A stretch of 55,583 nt of DNA from Candidatus Obscuribacterales bacterium (GTDB taxonomy: Bacteria; Cyanobacteriota; Vampirovibrionia; Obscuribacterales; Obscuribacteraceae). The notes under the pieces are model-generated. The model was not told where the DNA came from, searched no databases, and saw only the letters and a list, made by a program, of their open reading frames with translations. The stretch covers positions 1 to 55,583 of the forward strand of contig JAGVLS010000031.1 of NCBI GenBank assembly GCA_020054205.1, given 5' to 3'. Shown here in pieces: positions 33,348 through 41,795 of the stretch (position 1 is the stretch's first letter; each line of letters begins with the position of its first letter). A program made the translations under genes and the position numbers.

Positions 33348-33596
33348 TTAGGAAGTGCACTTCTTATTGAGAGTGACGACAATGGGGAAAGAAGAGCCAA
33401 TTTCAACCGGCTTTTCCGCGTGAACATCAAAAAACCTAATGCGATGATCAGTTACCCATTCAAAATTTATACCGGTGTAGCTACGTTTTGCACAGCTAAG
33501 ATGTGTGTCTGTTGCCGATAGACATACTTCAATGAAAACCTCAGTTTCTGGAGCAATTCTATTTGTGGGTAGCGTTGAACTTGATGGTGTGGACAT
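33348..33596 (-). CDS. Short beta-rich hypothetical protein
   Basis: This 82-residue protein lies between the two LRR genes. The sequence 'TEVFIEVCLSATDTHLSC' and 'RIRFFDVHAEKPVEIGSSF' suggests a small beta-sandwich. No signal is seen. AAAGCAAAT precedes the ATG weakly. The 7-base gap to the following LRR gene suggests co-translation. No family is recognised. Confidence 0.55.
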   Translation of the reverse strand: MSTPSSSTLPTNRIAPETEVFIEVCLSATDTHLSCAKRSYTGINFEWVTDHRIRFFDVHAEKPVEIGSSFPIVVTLNKKCTS

Positions 33597-33642
33597 TATG
33601 TTATTTGCTTTCTTTATGTATAAGATTTTTTGGTTTTATTAT

Positions 33643-34593
33643 TTAATTTCCTAGCACAGTCAAATGAAAGCCCTTGCTATTAAGTTCTCTGAGAAATTCC
33701 ACCGAAGCTTGAGTAGATGAGATAGTCAAATTGTGCAGGTTCGGTAATTCACTGACTAAACGTCTGATACCGTCTTCAGTAATACCGGTGCCGTCAATTT
33801 TTAATTGTTCCAGACTTTTAATGCTGCACAATGCGTCAAGACAAGCGTCAGTAACCTTTGTGTTGGTTAGAAACAAAATGTTGAGGCTAGGAAGTTTCTG
33901 TAAATGTTCAATACCTATGTCGCTTGTGCGTGTGTAGCTAAGAAACAAATGTTGAAGCTGTTGAAGATTTTCTATACCTGCTAATCCACTGCCATCGATT
34001 TCATTAGCCATAAGACAGAGCAATTTCAAATTTACAAGCTGCCAAAGATGATGTAATCCTTCATCGTTAATTTGAGTACCGGGGAGATAAAGTGTTTCTA
34101 GCTTCACAAGTTTAGATAAATGTATCAATCCATCATTTGTTGTATGGGTACTTGAAAGCCGAAGATAACGTAGTTCCCTTATGTCACCAATATATTTGGT
34201 AGCATCTGCAGTAAGACGTGCTCCAAATAGATCTAATTCCTTTAGGGTAGGAACATTTTTCAAAGGAGCAAGTTCTTTGCCTTCTATTGGAGCACAAACT
34301 AAGTCTACTCCGACAGGACCATCCAGCAGTGGGAGAACTTCAGCCACTGCCTTTAAATCTTTGGTAAAATCTTTCATTAATTCACAATTGACATAATGAA
34401 AGATTTCCTCTGAGCCATTGTTGACTATGTTGATGCGACAATTCAATTCTTCCAGCCTATTATAGGCTGCTTGTTGGCGTGCTTCGGCTCGCCAGATAGC
34501 ACTGAATCTAGCAAAAAATATGGCAAGAATAAAAATAAATACCAACAACTGACGTAAAGTAAATTGAGATATTTGGTGCTGTGAGCCGGACAT
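33643..34593 (-). CDS. Signal-anchored leucine-rich-repeat protein
   Basis: In this 316-residue protein residues about 10-33 form an anchor ('SQFTLRQLLVFIFILAIFFA'), a sequence type frequent at the start of planctomycete proteins. From about residue 95 eight to nine repeats follow ('TLKELDLFGARLTADATKYI', 'KLETLYLPGTQINDEGLHHL', 'SLEQLKIDGTGITEDGIRRL') of the 24-residue bacterial type. A binding surface outside the cytoplasm is likely. It is paralogous to the protein encoded at 32663. Confidence 0.8.
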   Translation of the reverse strand: MSGSQHQISQFTLRQLLVFIFILAIFFARFSAIWRAEARQQAAYNRLEELNCRINIVNNGSEEIFHYVNCELMKDFTKDLKAVAEVLPLLDGPVGVDLVCAPIEGKELAPLKNVPTLKELDLFGARLTADATKYIGDIRELRYLRLSSTHTTNDGLIHLSKLVKLETLYLPGTQINDEGLHHLWQLVNLKLLCLMANEIDGSGLAGIENLQQLQHLFLSYTRTSDIGIEHLQKLPSLNILFLTNTKVTDACLDALCSIKSLEQLKIDGTGITEDGIRRLVSELPNLHNLTISSTQASVEFLRELNSKGFHLTVLGN

Positions 34594-34617
34594 ATTTTTG
34601 TTGTCTTTCTTGTGTTA

Positions 34618-35973
34618 TTAATTTACTCGTAGGTCGTCTTTGTCCATGTCTGTAAGGAATTGTCCACAATCCTCTGGTAATAGAACACGATAAACAATTT
34701 CTCCCGACAAGCCCTGAGTGATGTCACCGGCTATAAAGAGTGCAATAAAATGTTTGTGAAAGTAATCTAGCGAAACAGTGAATTTGCTATCTTCTTTACC
34801 GTCTGTTGCAGAGCGATCCTTATTTCTTGGTTCGGAATAACGGTATGCAGGGTGCCGAGGATTGATAAGCAAAACAGTTTTGTTTTGGGCAGTGTAAACA
34901 CAACTATATATGTGATGGGGTTGTAGATCTTTTATCGGAGCTTTGCCAATGCGTCGTGGTGTTCTACCCAAAATGAGTTTCCCGTTTGTTTGAGCAAGTT
35001 CTAAAAGCTGCTGGAGATTTTGTTTGCTTGTTTTACCAATATCGACCATGACTATTTTGTTTTCACCACTGAGCAATTGAAGTGCCAGGCACGGATCAAT
35101 GCCCACACTGCTAATTCTTTCAATTGGAAGCGGTGAAGAAAATTCTGCCGGCAGTGGAATTCCCAACTGCTTAAATTGTTCTACATATTTGCTGGACACA
35201 TATGTAGCTATGGCCTTTTCAACAATTGCCGCTTTTAAACCATTTGCGTAATGAGCCAACTCGGCGTCAGTTGGTGGTTCAACTGTTATTGAATTGCTGT
35301 AACCAGAGAAAGTAACATCATATGAAAGAATGCTACCGTCTGCTGCCAAATTAGTCTTGATCATTTTATCCATAATATGCGCATCACGATTGAGCGCACT
35401 TACTAATGGCGCGATGGCTGAGCATGTACCAGCATCGCATTGATATGCTGCATTATCTGGCAAATAAGGTAATGCCTGTAGGCGATTCATTTGCTGGTCA
35501 TAAGTATCCCCTAGATAATATATGGCAGCAAATTCTTTACTCTTATCATCCAAATATTCTTCACGAGCAAGAGATTGGTTGAATTTCTTGATGCCTTTAC
35601 GTGTAATTTGTTGATTGGCATAGTTGATTTCTACGGCACAAAGTTCATAAGCATCTGTCCAATAAGCAATATTTGTGTGTAGTGTACTCAAATAGACAGC
35701 AGTTTTGCCGTGAAATTTTGGGTTGGCAATTAGAGTTTCCAACTCTAAACGTGTTACTGCTTCATTGCCATCAGCATCCAATACTGTAAAGTTGCTTTCA
35801 AGCCAGTCCGACATTTCTACTAGAGGAGCTGATGTTTTCAGCTTCATTAATAATGGTGATTTTAGTGAATGAAGTGATACTATCCATTGACCTAACAATA
35901 TAGCGATTACCAAGCAAGAACAGCAGATGGTACAGAGTATGCCCAAAGTTTTTTTACTTATGGGAGCAGACAT
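34618..35973 (-). CDS. Signal-anchored protein with EF-hand-like site
   Basis: In this 451-residue protein an N-terminal transmembrane helix (about residues 10-33) is followed by 'SAPLVEMSDWL' and 'VLDADGNEAVTRLELETLI', an EF-hand-like loop (about residues 64-76). The large remainder is unrecognised: mixed alpha/beta, with a Cys pair 'QCDAGTCSA' near residue 175 and 'EIVYRVLLPEDCGQFLTDMD' near the end. It shares its opening layout with the membrane protein at 31106. It is probably exposed outside the membrane and heads the operon running to 28.8 kb. Confidence 0.7.
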   Translation of the reverse strand: MSAPISKKTLGILCTICCSCLVIAILLGQWIVSLHSLKSPLLMKLKTSAPLVEMSDWLESNFTVLDADGNEAVTRLELETLIANPKFHGKTAVYLSTLHTNIAYWTDAYELCAVEINYANQQITRKGIKKFNQSLAREEYLDDKSKEFAAIYYLGDTYDQQMNRLQALPYLPDNAAYQCDAGTCSAIAPLVSALNRDAHIMDKMIKTNLAADGSILSYDVTFSGYSNSITVEPPTDAELAHYANGLKAAIVEKAIATYVSSKYVEQFKQLGIPLPAEFSSPLPIERISSVGIDPCLALQLLSGENKIVMVDIGKTSKQNLQQLLELAQTNGKLILGRTPRRIGKAPIKDLQPHHIYSCVYTAQNKTVLLINPRHPAYRYSEPRNKDRSATDGKEDSKFTVSLDYFHKHFIALFIAGDITQGLSGEIVYRVLLPEDCGQFLTDMDKDDLRVN

Positions 35974-36034
35974 GCATGAAGCTGCTTTCGTGATCTTCTA
36001 TTTTGAATTGCTTGTGCTGCCTATGAAAAACAAA

Positions 36035-36077
36035 CAAGGCGCTGCCGTGTGCGACGAGCACAACGAACAGCGCCTTG
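36035..36077 (-). terminator. Terminator after gene 36127-36837
   Basis: CAAGGCGCTG at 36035-36044 pairs with 36068-36077 and an inner TGTGC/GCACA extends it. T-runs flank both sides. Nearly the same arm sequence recurs in the terminator at 38127-38168. Confidence 0.85.
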
Positions 36078-36126
36078 TTTTTAGATTTCAAATGTGTAGG
36101 TGATAAAAACTATGAGCTGAGTTTGT

Positions 36127-36837
36127 TTAAGCAGCTCTTCTTTTGTATACCCACGGGAACGAAGGATATGATTCTTGTAATTGCTCTTCATAACTGTTTG
36201 ATATTCTATGACTAGATCTCAAAAGTGCTCGGGCATTTTCAAATACTACGCGTAGTACGCGGCCACCACTTCTATCTCCTTCCATATCAATTCTTAGATA
36301 TGAGCCATTAATTGATGAGCCGGGTGTACCGGGTGTACCAGTTATTGAATCGCAATAGATATCCACATACTGATTGGTGCCAGGCAAGTTGCCGTAGAAC
36401 ATACATGACTGTATGGTGTAAGATGGCAGCATTTTGCTACCAACAAACTGTCGAGCTTGAGCTAGTAATGCACTGTAGGCAACGTTGTTGTTGTCCAAAG
36501 GCTCTTCATGAAATTCAAGTCCTCTGGATGTGCGTGATTTGCGTACCCGCATTTTTCCAGCAATGATTGCACGTGGCTCAACTCTGCCAAATCGTCCTTG
36601 CCAGCAAGGATGGTCTGACAAATTTTTCACTAGACAGCATCCCATGGGAAATTGTTCAGTTGCCGGCAAGAATATTCTCTGCTTGTGTTCCTTGCTGGTG
36701 TGAGGAGATCCCTCATTCAATCTCATACTTCTGAAAATGTCAGGAAAGCATAGCTGCTGTCCCCTATCCAAGCAGAGCTCAGGGTTTTTGTTTACAAGAA
36801 ATTTGATCTGGTTATGTTGTTGTCTTTGCGTGGGCAT
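36127..36837 (-). CDS. Hypothetical protein, 236 residues
   Basis: The start at 36837 ('MPTQRQQHNQIKF') is chosen because AAAGATC lies just before it; an ATG twelve codons earlier has no binding site. It is soluble, Arg-rich and beta-rich in the C-terminal half ('GSYLRIDMEGDRSGGRVLRVVFENARALL'), with a Gly/Thr/Pro stretch 'GTPGTPGSS'. It contains several Cys residues without a clear metal pattern. The gene lies downstream of the small RNA unit at 37.1 kb and may be read from the same promoter if the RNA's terminator is bypassed. Confidence 0.65.
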   Translation of the reverse strand: MPTQRQQHNQIKFLVNKNPELCLDRGQQLCFPDIFRSMRLNEGSPHTSKEHKQRIFLPATEQFPMGCCLVKNLSDHPCWQGRFGRVEPRAIIAGKMRVRKSRTSRGLEFHEEPLDNNNVAYSALLAQARQFVGSKMLPSYTIQSCMFYGNLPGTNQYVDIYCDSITGTPGTPGSSINGSYLRIDMEGDRSGGRVLRVVFENARALLRSSHRISNSYEEQLQESYPSFPWVYKRRAA

Positions 36838-36877
36838 GATTTCGATCTTTCTTGGGTGAAATGATTTCTGCATAATT

Positions 36878-36945
36878 TGTCACCCGGCTCAATTACACAG
36901 TTGGGTGAAAGAAAATAATAGTTCAGCCTGTCACCCGGCTCGACT
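36878..36945 (-). repeat. Duplicated TGTCACCCGGCTC element with hairpins
   Basis: TGTCACCCGGCTC occurs twice in direct orientation (near 36879 and 36930). TCACCC/GGGTGA pairs around the first copy and GTTCAG/CTGAAC around the second. This lies in the leader of the minus-strand gene 36127-36837 and could be a regulatory RNA or a binding site pair. Confidence 0.45.
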
Positions 36946-37054
36946 GAACTAACTAAACACCGTCAGCATATTTCAAGTTGGACAAAGTTAATTCAAATGA
37001 GCTGAACTTTTTTGCTTAGTACAGCGTCTTTACTAATGAGAGTCAAGGCGTCTA

Positions 37055-37159
37055 ATAAAAAAGCCGCTAGGGGCGGCTTAAAGTGGGGCTCGTTATGGTC
37101 GGTACCACCGACGTCTGCGAAACTCTCGGGAAGTGGTTCGACTCCGCCGGGCTACACTT
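37055..37159 (-). ncRNA. Short structured RNA with own promoter and terminator
   Basis: A near-consensus promoter (37166-37195) predicts a start near 37159 on the minus strand, and a GC-rich hairpin (37061-37067 with 37073-37079) followed by TTTTTTATT ends the RNA after about 105 bases. Inside, GGGAA-A-GTG pairs with CACTTCCC and GTCGGT-GGT-ACCGAC forms a tight hairpin. No reading frame is present. GGCGG in the first loop could pair with CCGCC of the terminator, an arrangement seen in attenuators. Either an sRNA or the attenuated leader of 36127-36837. Confidence 0.65.
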
Positions 37160-37165
37160 TCCCTT

Positions 37166-37195
37166 ACTATATCACAAGCTTTTTTTAAAAGTCAA
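37166..37195 (-). promoter_or_regulatory. Sigma-70-type promoter of the small RNA
   Basis: On the minus strand TTGACT (37190-37195) and TATAGT (37166-37171) are separated by 18 bases, close to the housekeeping consensus. A start near 37159 follows. Confidence 0.8.
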
Positions 37196-37238
37196 AAGCT
37201 AAGAAGTTCAATTTTGGAGATTAGGATTTAAGTCGATT

Positions 37239-38018
37239 TTAGCTGGTTGTAAACTTGATATAGTCAATGACAAAAATGGAATTCTCTGGACCATGCCAAT
37301 TCCCAGCAACATAAATTCCTCGACTTTGTCTATTTGATTCCGACAAAGCCCTTTCAATTTCGTCTATGTTTTGTCGTACTGAAATACGTTTTTCTTCATC
37401 TTCTGGCTCAAGTCCAAGAGCATGTCCATTGGCATAGATTGTTCTATCACTATCAGTTCTTACTAGCGAAAATACTCCATAAAAAGGACGAGAGGCACGT
37501 CCGCCAATAGCACAGCGTTTGCCATCAGTAAGAAAGTCTCTAATTTCTTCGCCCAGCTTATCGTCTTCAGATGTTAGTGGGGATAAGAGCCGTGTCAGAT
37601 GTTCGCGTTGCCAACTCAATGTCAAGTCGCTATATTTGGTTAGATCCGACCATCTGCTAAGTTGCGAGAAGTGTGGTGAAAGCCCAAGCGTGAGACATTG
37701 ATCATAAACTATTTTTGCAACTGGATTTAACCATTCTGGTTTGATGCTCTTAGCAAACCAGCTATCTTTTACGGTGGGAAAGCGAAACTCAGCACCTATT
37801 CCTTCGCAGCGGATCCTAAATTTTTTAGCAGCATCAAATACCTGGCACAAAATCGCATGATCTTGTCCGTGGTAATGAGCATCAGCTACAATTTTTGGAA
37901 TTTCGCGCAAAATTTCTTCAGCTTTGCCAACGATATAATCTGCTTTAGCTCGCTCTTTTTGACTTAGACTTATTGTTGCGGCGTAGATTTCTTTGAGTAA
38001 TTCTGTGGTGAATGGCAT
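37239..38018 (-). CDS. Hypothetical soluble protein, 259 residues
   Basis: The start at 38018 ('MPFTTELLKEIYAA') follows AAAGGAAAA. The N-terminal 100 residues are helical, the C-terminal part is beta-rich ('GVFSLVRTDSDRTIYANGHALGL', 'ENSIFVIDYIKFTTS'). There is no membrane helix and no named motif. It stands between a terminator upstream and the small RNA downstream, so it may be transcribed alone. A perfect 16-bp palindrome precedes it. Confidence 0.65.
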   Translation of the reverse strand: MPFTTELLKEIYAATISLSQKERAKADYIVGKAEEILREIPKIVADAHYHGQDHAILCQVFDAAKKFRIRCEGIGAEFRFPTVKDSWFAKSIKPEWLNPVAKIVYDQCLTLGLSPHFSQLSRWSDLTKYSDLTLSWQREHLTRLLSPLTSEDDKLGEEIRDFLTDGKRCAIGGRASRPFYGVFSLVRTDSDRTIYANGHALGLEPEDEEKRISVRQNIDEIERALSESNRQSRGIYVAGNWHGPENSIFVIDYIKFTTS

Positions 38019-38071
38019 GTTTGCCTTTTCCTTTCTTTTTATCATAATGATAGCCCTTAACTTAATAGGCC

Positions 38072-38087
38072 CAAGGGCTAGCCCTTG
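38072..38087. promoter_or_regulatory. Perfect 16-bp palindrome upstream of 37239-38018
   Basis: CAAGGGCTAGCCCTTG lies 54 bases before the start of the minus-strand gene, between it and the preceding terminator. The position suits an operator for a dimeric regulator. A hairpin in the 5' leader is the alternative. Confidence 0.45.
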
Positions 38088-38126
38088 TCCACTTATTCTT
38101 CAGCGAAGAACTGTGGCACGAAAAAA

Positions 38127-38168
38127 GCAAGGCGCTGCTAGCAAATAAATGCATAGACAGCGCCTTGC
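38127..38168 (-). terminator. Terminator after gene 38193-39710
   Basis: GCAAGGCGCTG at 38127-38137 pairs with 38158-38168 around a 20-base loop. On the minus strand TTTTTTCG follows. It lies 25 bases past the stop codon. The arm is nearly identical to that of the terminator at 36035. Confidence 0.9.
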
Positions 38169-38192
38169 ATAAGAGTTTAGAAAAACTAGCTA

Positions 38193-39710
38193 TTAGCTAG
38201 TGCTGGACCGCATAAAGTTTTCGAAGTCATTTTCGGATTTGTTTGAATTTGGTGTTTTTGTGCTTTGGGCAATAACGCATGTGCCATCACCAGTGTGCTC
38301 TACGCGAGTGATAACGTCCCAACCAGCTCTGGTTAGCCATTCGTGGGATGCCTTAATCAAAGCTTCCGGATTGTCTGTAAAATCAGATGCATATCTTGCT
38401 GGATCAACTAGTGATATCAAAGATTTTAGCCATTGGGCAAGGAACATGCGGAAATATTCAGGCAATGAAGAGTCAGCTTTAATACAGGCAATCATAACTT
38501 GTCTATTTCTATCGTCTGCTTCCACCCATTGCTTTTGGCTTAGTATGCACGGATTACCCGGCTTGTAAGCATTGGCAGCTGCATAAGCAAGTTGGAAAAC
38601 AGCGTCTAGGCGCTCTGAATGCGAAGACACCATACCTTGCCTTGCTTTATCTTTATCTTCTTCTGTCGGCATTAGATCGATTACAAAAGGACGACACTTT
38701 CTCAATTGAAGTATTGCCTTAGTGAACAATTGATACAGACAAATGATATTGGTCTGCAAAATAATCAGGTCATTGCCTGTTTCACGAATATTGCTTCTGT
38801 TAGCAATCTTTTCATCCATGAAACGGTTGATGGAGTCGATGGTAAGAAATAACTTGCGATATGCCTCAATTAGCCTTGTGCGATGAGCTTCAAAAGTAAA
38901 TGAATTCACTTGTGTGGCAGCGATTGAGGATAATTGGCTTCCCCAAGTGTTCCAACCGTACCAGTTTTGATTCATGAATTTTTCAAATGAAGACAGAGCA
39001 TTTTCTGCTTCTTTAAAAAGATCCTCCAAGTCCCGATAAACAGTGGCTATTTGTTTAGCCAGTGGACTGTTAGAGGCATTATCAATCAGGCTATAAGTTG
39101 GTTGGGTTAGTGTACTTGATACAATGGCATCAGCTGCATGCTGGTCTTGGTCATTTAAACTCAAGTACAAAATAGTCCTGGCTGCTGCCCAATATTGAAG
39201 ACTGGCTTCAAGCGCATCAGGAAATGAGGGAAGTTCACCAAAATAAATGAGACAATCTCTCACATATTTTTGTGTTTCAAATAAGAATCGTGTCGACTGA
39301 ACGTAATTTGTTTTGGCTACTGGATTATCGCTATGACTTTTAAAGCCACCGTTTGTCAGATAGCGGTGTAGCTCATCTAGTGCTGATTGCAGCTGGCATA
39401 TCTCAGTTCGAAAGCAAGCACGGGCAATTTCGTATTGTCCAAATCGGAAATAATTAGCACTAAAGCTAGCGTGACGAGGTCCACGGTGGACACGGTCTTT
39501 AAGGGGTCTTTGTACTCCAATTCCTTGAGCATCATCAGCGCTTAAATAACCACGTGTTGATCCAAGCTGGTGCCGGCATTGCCTTACTGAGTCTTTTAGT
39601 CCCTGCACTCTTTTAAACAGTTCAAATAGATATTCGTCTCTTGTTTGATCAGTACCTTTGATGAGGTAAGGAGCAGGAGTTGTCTTTGTTTGTGGACTGT
39701 TGGTATCCAT
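38193..39710 (-). CDS. Large helical hypothetical protein, 505 residues
   Basis: The protein is mostly alpha-helical with no transmembrane segment or signal. Helices are rich in Leu/Ala/Phe ('YEIARACFRTEICQLQSALDELHRYL', 'ALEASLQYWAAARTILYLSL') and the middle part carries 'HRTRLIEAYRKLFLTIDSINRFMDE'. The ATG lies after AAAGGTTCC and a leader with two hairpins. The C-terminus is polar and disordered ('TKTPNSNKSEND'). I recognise no family. The size and helical content suggest a scaffold-like protein. Confidence 0.7.
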   Translation of the reverse strand: MDTNSPQTKTTPAPYLIKGTDQTRDEYLFELFKRVQGLKDSVRQCRHQLGSTRGYLSADDAQGIGVQRPLKDRVHRGPRHASFSANYFRFGQYEIARACFRTEICQLQSALDELHRYLTNGGFKSHSDNPVAKTNYVQSTRFLFETQKYVRDCLIYFGELPSFPDALEASLQYWAAARTILYLSLNDQDQHAADAIVSSTLTQPTYSLIDNASNSPLAKQIATVYRDLEDLFKEAENALSSFEKFMNQNWYGWNTWGSQLSSIAATQVNSFTFEAHRTRLIEAYRKLFLTIDSINRFMDEKIANRSNIRETGNDLIILQTNIICLYQLFTKAILQLRKCRPFVIDLMPTEEDKDKARQGMVSSHSERLDAVFQLAYAAANAYKPGNPCILSQKQWVEADDRNRQVMIACIKADSSLPEYFRMFLAQWLKSLISLVDPARYASDFTDNPEALIKASHEWLTRAGWDVITRVEHTGDGTCVIAQSTKTPNSNKSENDFENFMRSSTS

Positions 39711-40321
39711 GATTGGAACCTTTTCATTTTTTGCCTGGTAAATTTAATCGCAGGCAAGCATGTATCCCCAGGCTAGTATGCTTGCTGCGAAAACCGAAAC
39801 CAAAACGAGATGCAGCCGGAGCCACATTCGTTGTGCTAGTTTCAGCTAAATTGCACACGCACGAACGGTCGCAGTGCGACCCATAGTTTTTACACCACCT
39901 TTCTAGATGTGTTTTTCAATGGCATTATGCTACGAAGCAGCACCTGCTTGATGAAAAAGCATGGTTTGCCTAATAGCTATAATTCTTTTGTGATTTTGAT
40001 ACTCATGGGAGCAGGTGAGTAGATAGACAAGACAAAATAACAAAAGAGCTTTATATAAACAAAAAAGCTCTTAATAGAATGTTGTGATAATAAATCCTTT
40101 CGCGAATTGATCTATTTCAGTGCTGGTAATAATTTATAGCTTAGTAATAAGCAGATAATGTTTTCTATTATTTTCTATATGTGATCGTTTTTACTATTTA
40201 TGAGGGCAAACAAGACAAATTAGCGCTAGCGCACTTTTGCTAGCGTCTCTTTATAACCCTGATTTCATCTTGCTGGCAGCACATTTTTAACCCTATTCAC
40301 ACTTGTCAAGCGGGCTTGATT
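39711..40321. other. 611-bp gene-free stretch with several hairpins
   Basis: No coding frame is supported. Hairpins include GCAGGCAAGCAT paired near 39750-39790 in the leader of the 505-residue gene, GGTCGC-ACT-GCGACC (minus strand) near 39868, AAGAGCTT/AAGCTCTT near 40047-40075 and CGCTAGC/GCTAGCG near 40227-40249, the last two candidates for the end of the mazF transcript. No known RNA family is recognised. Confidence 0.5.
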
Positions 40322-40708
40322 CTATGAAAATAAATCCAGCACTAAATACAAGCAGTCCTCTAAAGACTTTAAATAATTAGTTTCAAGCCGTCCAGTTTTA
40401 CGCTTAAATCTTTCAATTGAAACCGAACGCAATTTTTCACTCATGAAATAAGTTGTGTTTTTTAGTCCATTAATTGGTGATGGATCAACTTTTATACATG
40501 TCACTCTTGTTTGTTGTGTATGTGGATTGATTTGTGGAGTTTTAGTGCCTGGCACTGCAATCAAAAGACCATGAATATGGGCAGTATTATTCAGCTCTGC
40601 TTTGGAAATAATTATTGCTGGACGCTCCATGCCTTGTTCGTGTCCTATGGGGTGTCCAAAATCAACCATCCAAATGTCACCTCGTTGAAAAATAATTGTT
40701 GAGGTCAT
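40322..40708 (-). CDS. mazF: MazF/PemK-family toxin
   Basis: This 128-residue protein begins 'FQRGDIWMVDFGHPIGHEQGMERPAIIIS', the standard opening of MazF-type endoribonucleases (R.GDI...D..P..G.EQ...RP.vI.S). The family cleaves single-stranded RNA at short motifs. Conserved 'VDPSPINGL' and 'RSVSIERF' follow. The ATG overlaps the stop of the antitoxin gene by four bases (ATGA), so translation is coupled. The gene looks intact. Confidence 0.9.
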   Translation of the reverse strand: MTSTIIFQRGDIWMVDFGHPIGHEQGMERPAIIISKAELNNTAHIHGLLIAVPGTKTPQINPHTQQTRVTCIKVDPSPINGLKNTTYFMSEKLRSVSIERFKRKTGRLETNYLKSLEDCLYLVLDLFS

Positions 40709-40944
40709 TCTTTTAGTCCATCAGATGAAGCATTATCGAAATTTTTAGATTCTTTTCGATATGTTTTAAGAGCATTATTGTTCAATGCTAATGCTTCAAA
40801 ATCAGCTTGAATTTGTTTAGCTCTTCTTTCTTTTTCTAAAAGGGTAATTGCTAAATGAAATACATCTGGATGACTTAATTCTGTTTCCTGACAAATTTGA
40901 TCTAGCTTGAATTTGTCATTACTATTTACTCTAATTGTGGGCAT
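40705..40944 (-). CDS. Antitoxin partner of MazF, ribbon-helix-helix type
   Basis: The start at 40944 ('MPTIRVNSNDKF') follows TTGGAG; the frame continues upstream over the promoter. This 79-residue protein has a short N-terminal strand, then two helices ('KLDQICQETELSHPDVFHLAITLLEKERR') fitting a ribbon-helix-helix DNA-binding domain. Its acidic C-terminus would wrap the toxin. It precedes mazF with a 4-base overlap. It likely represses its own promoter. Confidence 0.75.
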   Translation of the reverse strand: MPTIRVNSNDKFKLDQICQETELSHPDVFHLAITLLEKERRAKQIQADFEALALNNNALKTYRKESKNFDNASSDGLKE

Positions 40945-40969
40945 ACTTGACTCCAAAATTGTATTCAAT

Positions 40970-40998
40970 ATTGTAATCAAAAATGACTACAATGTCAA
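40970..40998 (-). promoter_or_regulatory. Promoter of the toxin-antitoxin operon with repeated half-sites
   Basis: On the minus strand TTGACA (40993-40998) and TACAAT (40970-40975) are separated by 17 bases, an almost ideal housekeeping promoter. ATTGTA/TACAAT half-sites recur three times around the -10 region and could be the antitoxin's operator. Confidence 0.85.
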
Positions 40999-41129
40999 TA
41001 TATAACCTGTTTGAGGGATAAGTTGCCTTTGGTGATGTAACATTCTGTCTACAGTTTTTATAGAATCGTTATCTGAAAAAAACTTGGGCATATTAAGAAT
41101 TAGGAACAAGTGTTTCTTGAGGGGGAAAC

Positions 41130-41789
41130 ATGATTAGAGTACTTATTGCTGAAGACCAGCAAATTGTTCGCTTGGGACTAAAAGCAGCTCTTACCAAAAC
41201 AGGCGAATTTGAAGTAGTAGCAGAAGCTGCTACCGGCTTAGATTTGATTGATTTAGCTAAAAAAATCCAACCAGAAGTATTAATTGTTGATATTAATTTG
41301 CCTGGTATAAATGGCATTGATGCAACCAAAGCAATTAAAAAAGAATTGCCCAATAGCCGTGTAGTTATGTTTACAGGTTATGGTGATGATAATAGTGTTT
41401 TTGGTGCATTGGCTGCTGGCGCTGATTCATATGTTTTAAAAGATAGCTCAATTACAAAATTATTTCTTGCCATAAAAACTGTTGTTAGTGGCTCTTGTTG
41501 GTTGGATGGGCAAATTGCACCTCGTATTTTAATTGCTTCTGCTGAAAAATATGAAGCAAAAGCAGCTCAAGAAAAAGAAGCTTTTGATGTAAGTATTTTG
41601 TCGGAACGCGAAAAAGAAGTTTTGCAATTAATTGCAAAAGGCAAAGGTAATCAAGAAATTGCTGACACTTTATATTTGAGTATTGATACGGTGAAATCAC
41701 ATGTGCGTCATATAATGCAAAAACTTGGTGTTGAGTCACGAACGGAAGCAGCAATCAAAGCCATAAAACTGGGGCTTGCTGCTGCTTGA
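41130..41789 (+). CDS. NarL/FixJ-type response regulator
   Basis: This 219-residue protein has a receiver domain with 'IAEDQQ' (acidic pair 8-9), phosphoacceptor Asp54 in 'LIVDINLPGI' and Lys in 'YVLKDSS'. A LuxR-type helix-turn-helix follows at about 150-210: 'LSEREKEVLQLIAKGKGNQEIADTL' and 'STDTVKSHVRHIMQKL'-like recognition helix. It activates or represses promoters when phosphorylated by a histidine kinase. No kinase gene is adjacent, so it is an orphan here. GAGGGGG precedes the ATG. Confidence 0.93.
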   Translation: MIRVLIAEDQQIVRLGLKAALTKTGEFEVVAEAATGLDLIDLAKKIQPEVLIVDINLPGINGIDATKAIKKELPNSRVVMFTGYGDDNSVFGALAAGADSYVLKDSSITKLFLAIKTVVSGSCWLDGQIAPRILIASAEKYEAKAAQEKEAFDVSILSEREKEVLQLIAKGKGNQEIADTLYLSIDTVKSHVRHIMQKLGVESRTEAAIKAIKLGLAAA

Positions 41790-41795
41790 GCAATT

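Noticed and set aside
37055..37159. T-box riboswitch call for the small RNA, because of GGTGGTACCG before a terminator
   Set aside because: The distance from promoter to the motif is only about 65 bases, which leaves no room for the specifier stem, and the sequence is explained by a simple GTCGGT/ACCGAC hairpin.
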